In this document: positions 62,081 through 64,000 of the stretch, in pieces | Layout of the letters: every line of letters starts with the position of its first letter | Numbering within the stretch: the first letter of the stretch is position 1 | Source: DTU015 sp012837895 | GTDB lineage: Bacteria > Bacillota > Sulfobacillia > Fermentithermobacillales > Fermentithermobacillaceae | Length of the DNA: 64,000 bases | NCBI GenBank assembly: GCA_050952085.1 | Contig: JBMNKH010000004.1 | Coordinates: 124,001 to 188,000, forward strand | Direction: 5' to 3' | Notes under the pieces: generated by a model | Told to the model about the DNA's origin: nothing | What the model saw: only the letters and a program-made list of their open reading frames with translations | Database searches by the model: none | Program-made: the position numbers and the translations under genes

Positions 62081-62166
62081 TGGTGGAGAGGGCTGGATTC
62101 GAACCAGCGAAGGCGTCTGCCAACAGATTTACAGTCTGCCCCCTTTGGCCACTTGGGTACCTCTCC
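62081..62166 (-). tRNA. tRNA-Tyr (anticodon GTA)
   Basis: The acceptor GGAGAGG pairs with CCTCTCC, the discriminator is A, and CCA is encoded. The anticodon loop CTGTAAA gives GTA, and the long variable arm is that of a class II tRNA. It is the first gene of the tRNA-tuf operon. Confidence 0.95.
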
Positions 62167-62270
62167 ACACAACCTGTATATTACTATGTTTTCATCACTT
62201 ACGCAACCACCGGCAGGATGTTCCTGGGCTCTTGCGTAAGAAGCGCCGCCGGATTTCAGCGGCATCTCCG

Positions 62271-62299
62271 ATTATACACTGCTACGGGCATTATTTCAA
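62271..62299 (-). promoter_or_regulatory. Strong sigma-A promoter of the tRNA-tuf-secE-nusG operon
   Basis: TTGAAA (62299-62294) and a perfect TATAAT (62276-62271) are spaced 17 bases apart on the minus strand, about 105 bases before tRNA-Tyr. This is the best promoter in the window. Confidence 0.8.
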
Positions 62300-62474
62300 C
62301 CACAATCAACCGGCTTGCTACCGGCCAGTGATATTGTCACCCTTGGGTCTTCGCCACGTTTTCTGCCAAAACGGTTCCCCACGTACACCATAGTTCCCGG
62401 TCTTGTGTTGGCGGACGCCCAAAATGGTGCACTGGGTATGCCAATTTTGCAGTTTGCTCGTAACAGGACAGTTG

Positions 62475-62501
62475 AAATGGTGCACCACGTGCACCATTTT
62501 T
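62475..62501 (-). terminator. Perfect 11-bp palindrome after the ABC permease gene
   Basis: The arms aaatggtgcac (62475-62485) and gtgcaccattt (62489-62499) are separated by three bases. It lies 27 bases past the permease stop and has A and T runs on both sides, so it may be a bidirectional terminator. The 3-nt loop and extra half-sites nearby make a protein operator equally possible. Confidence 0.5.
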
Positions 62502-62527
62502 CTCAGGATCGTCCAAGCCCCCAAACG

Positions 62528-63355
62528 TCAATCAATCCGCCAATCCAGCCGCTTGGTGCCAAGGTACAGAAACCCGGCTGTGAACGCAAGCAATAAGCCA
62601 AGGTACCTCAGTATTTCCGGCATCGGCATACCTGAAAGGCTTCCCCTAAGTGCAGCCGCCGCATAGCTTGTAGGGAGCAACCTGGAAGCTACTTGGAGAA
62701 AACCGGGCAGGTTTTCATATGGGATCAGCACAGGTGACAAGAACACCACCACAAGCATCACCGCCGAGTTGAACATATTGGCCTGGTGGATACCCCTGGC
62801 GTACACTCCCGCCATAACTCCCAAGCCTGCCATTGACAACGACGCCAGGAGCATGACCGGTATGATAACCGGGTTCCACTTAACCGGGAACCCAAACCAC
62901 CATGACCCTATCCCAATGGAAAACAGCATGGCAGGTATTATGAAGATCCCGGATACTGTTGCATATGCCAGGGTCACTTGTAGCTTAGTCACAGGCAAGG
63001 CTGCAAAATAGTCAAGATCGTTTCTCTGCCTCCCCCACGCCATGTCGTTGCATAGTGACTGCATCGGCCCCATGACAAGCGACATCACCGCATTGCCTGA
63101 CGCAACGTACAGTCCTGTCGCGGGATCTGTGGTACTTCCGCTGAATTTCATGAAAATCATGATGGCAATTGGAAACAGCATGCCTACTATCACACCGAAA
63201 TACCATTCATTGCGGATATTTGCCCATCTGATAAACAGTAGGTTTTCGTATGCCCTCCACCAATGCCGCACTGCACTAGGAAAGTCCGGAGGTTTGATTG
63301 CAAGCGCCCTTGCTGGCATATCAGGATTGCGTAACTCGTCACGCCCCTCTTTCAA
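62528..63355 (-). CDS. ABC-2 type transporter permease
   Basis: A 275-residue membrane protein with about six hydrophobic helices and the ABC-2 layout, including a cytosolic segment after the second helix (MAWGRQRNDLDYFAALPV) and VFLSPVLIPYENLP before the last pairs. It would export an unknown substrate with the adjacent ATPase. The likely start is TTG at 63355 behind GGGGAG, overlapping the ATPase gene by 17 bases. An ATG 12 codons later is the alternative. Confidence 0.88.
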   Translation of the reverse strand: MKEGRDELRNPDMPARALAIKPPDFPSAVRHWWRAYENLLFIRWANIRNEWYFGVIVGMLFPIAIMIFMKFSGSTTDPATGLYVASGNAVMSLVMGPMQSLCNDMAWGRQRNDLDYFAALPVTKLQVTLAYATVSGIFIIPAMLFSIGIGSWWFGFPVKWNPVIIPVMLLASLSMAGLGVMAGVYARGIHQANMFNSAVMLVVVFLSPVLIPYENLPGFLQVASRLLPTSYAAAALRGSLSGMPMPEILRYLGLLLAFTAGFLYLGTKRLDWRID

Positions 63356-64000
63356 GCTTCTCCCCTCCCCCTAGTTGGAGGTAAACATCTTCCAAAGTCG
63401 GGGTTACAATCTTTAAGTCTTCGACATACATCAGGCCAACATTGGAAATCACCTGGTCGACCACTTGCTGGATTGCGCTGCGGGGCACCAGCAAGAGTAC
63501 TTCCTGGCTTGACAATGTCCTGGCTTCTATGTCCTTCAGGTCCCTGAGAAAAGCCAGGGATACATAGTCCCGGGACTCAGCTTTCAGGCGGACATCTATA
63601 CGAACCCTTTGGTCGATTTGAGCTTTAAGCGCGCCCACAGTTCCCATAGCTTGTATTTCACCTTTATTGATAATACCTACACGCTGGAGTACTTTTTCGG
63701 CCTCGAGCACGTTGTGGGTTACGAGGATAATGGTTGTATTGCGTGTTTGATTTATCTCCTTTAGTTTCTCCCATACCTGTTTTCTGTACGAAGGATCCAG
63801 ATCATTGGTGGGCTCATCCAAGATCATAATGGGACGGGAAGCCATAAGGCCCATACACAAAGCTACCAGGCGCTGTTCACCGCCTGACATCTGTCCTATC
63901 CGCCTCTTGCCGAGGTAACCTAGCTGAAACTCATCTATCAGTTCTGCCGCCTGCTTAACAGCCCTGTTGTAATCCATTCCCCTTAAGGTCCCTGTAACAC
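63339..64000 (-). CDS. ABC transporter ATP-binding protein (5' end beyond window)
   Basis: The frame is open to the window edge, so the N-terminus with Walker A is missing. Visible are the signature MSGGEQ, Walker B MILDEPTNDLD and the switch His in LVTHN, plus a C-terminal domain of about 80 residues. The in-frame codons upstream of the first ATG (63977) read as normal ABC sequence, so that ATG is internal. It pairs with the following permease as an ABC-2 exporter. Confidence 0.9.
   Translation of the reverse strand, partial: VTGTLRGMDYNRAVKQAAELIDEFQLGYLGKRRIGQMSGGEQRLVALCMGLMASRPIMILDEPTNDLDPSYRKQVWEKLKEINQTRNTTIILVTHNVLEAEKVLQRVGIINKGEIQAMGTVGALKAQIDQRVRIDVRLKAESRDYVSLAFLRDLKDIEARTLSSQEVLLLVPRSAIQQVVDQVISNVGLMYVEDLKIVTPTLEDVYLQLGGGEKLERGA

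Larger units (their letters stand above)
62167..62527. other. Intergenic region: promoter, leader hairpins and palindrome
   Basis: This 361-base gap has no gene I can support. It contains the tRNA-tuf promoter (62271-62299). The leader just downstream has two inverted repeats: cttacgcaa/ttgcgtaag at 62198-62240 and gccgc/gcggc at 62246-62263. A perfect palindrome with related half-sites lies near the ABC permease end (62381-62499). Confidence 0.6.

Noticed and set aside
62318..62531. Small minus-strand frames of 64-68 codons after the ABC permease
   Set aside because: They read through the palindrome, lack ribosome-binding sites and have no recognisable family.

Overview
This window comes from a spore-forming, probably strictly anaerobic Firmicute with a moderately GC-rich genome. 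The evidence is a CwlD-type spore-cortex amidase beside rplM-rpsI, zinc-type S14 (rpsN), an ECF transporter inside the ribosomal cluster, many GTG/TTG starts with strong AGGAGG sites, and a complete ornithine-fermentation operon. Genus and species cannot be read from the sequence. Nearly every gene lies on the minus strand, so transcription runs from high to low coordinates. The only plus-strand gene I support is a small unknown CDS at 4180-4521.

Layout in transcription order. At the right edge (62.5-64 kb) is a partial ABC-2 exporter. Next, behind a strong sigma-A promoter, come tRNA-Tyr, tRNA-fMet, tRNA-Thr, tuf (copy 2), rpmG, tRNA-Trp, secE, nusG, rplK, rplA, an L10 leader, rplJ and rplL. 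Three lysine/diaminopimelate genes (asd, aspartate kinase, dapA) sit between rplL and rpoB. rpoB and rpoC follow from their own promoter. Two further metabolic genes (UPF0173 hydrolase, D-cysteine-desulfhydrase-like PLP enzyme) separate rpoC from the str cluster. That cluster starts with an L7Ae-like gene fused in frame to rpsL, then rpsG, fusA and tuf (copy 1). The S10-spc-alpha block follows (rpsJ to rplQ, with secY, adk, map, infA and rpmJ, but no rpmD), then ecfA1-ecfA2-ecfT, truA, rplM-rpsI and cwlD.

Below this lies a tightly coupled ten-gene operon (19.5-7.9 kb): ord, ortA, ortB, oraS, oraE, a GlmL/MutL-type reactivase-like gene, ornithine racemase, an AMMECR1-domain protein, the AmmeMemoRadiSam radical-SAM enzyme and a cyclic-2,3-diphosphoglycerate-synthetase-like GTPase, closed by an intrinsic terminator. 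The first seven genes encode the whole path L-ornithine to D-ornithine to 2,4-diaminopentanoate to 2-amino-4-oxopentanoate to alanine plus acetyl-CoA. The last three have no assigned role in it. Toward the left edge are a membrane glycosyltransferase with a large insert, a single-unit GDT1-family membrane protein, tRNA-Arg, a NYN-domain protein, a two-domain flavinylated lipoprotein with a ferredoxin, a membrane dipeptidase and a partial GH18 cell-wall hydrolase.

The best leads are the stop-less L7Ae-S12 junction, the AmmeMemoRadiSam/GTPase genes coupled to ornithine fermentation, the long acidic tail on RpoB, the dap genes inside the rplL-rpoB interval, and a perfect 11-bp palindrome with repeated half-sites at 62.4-62.5 kb.
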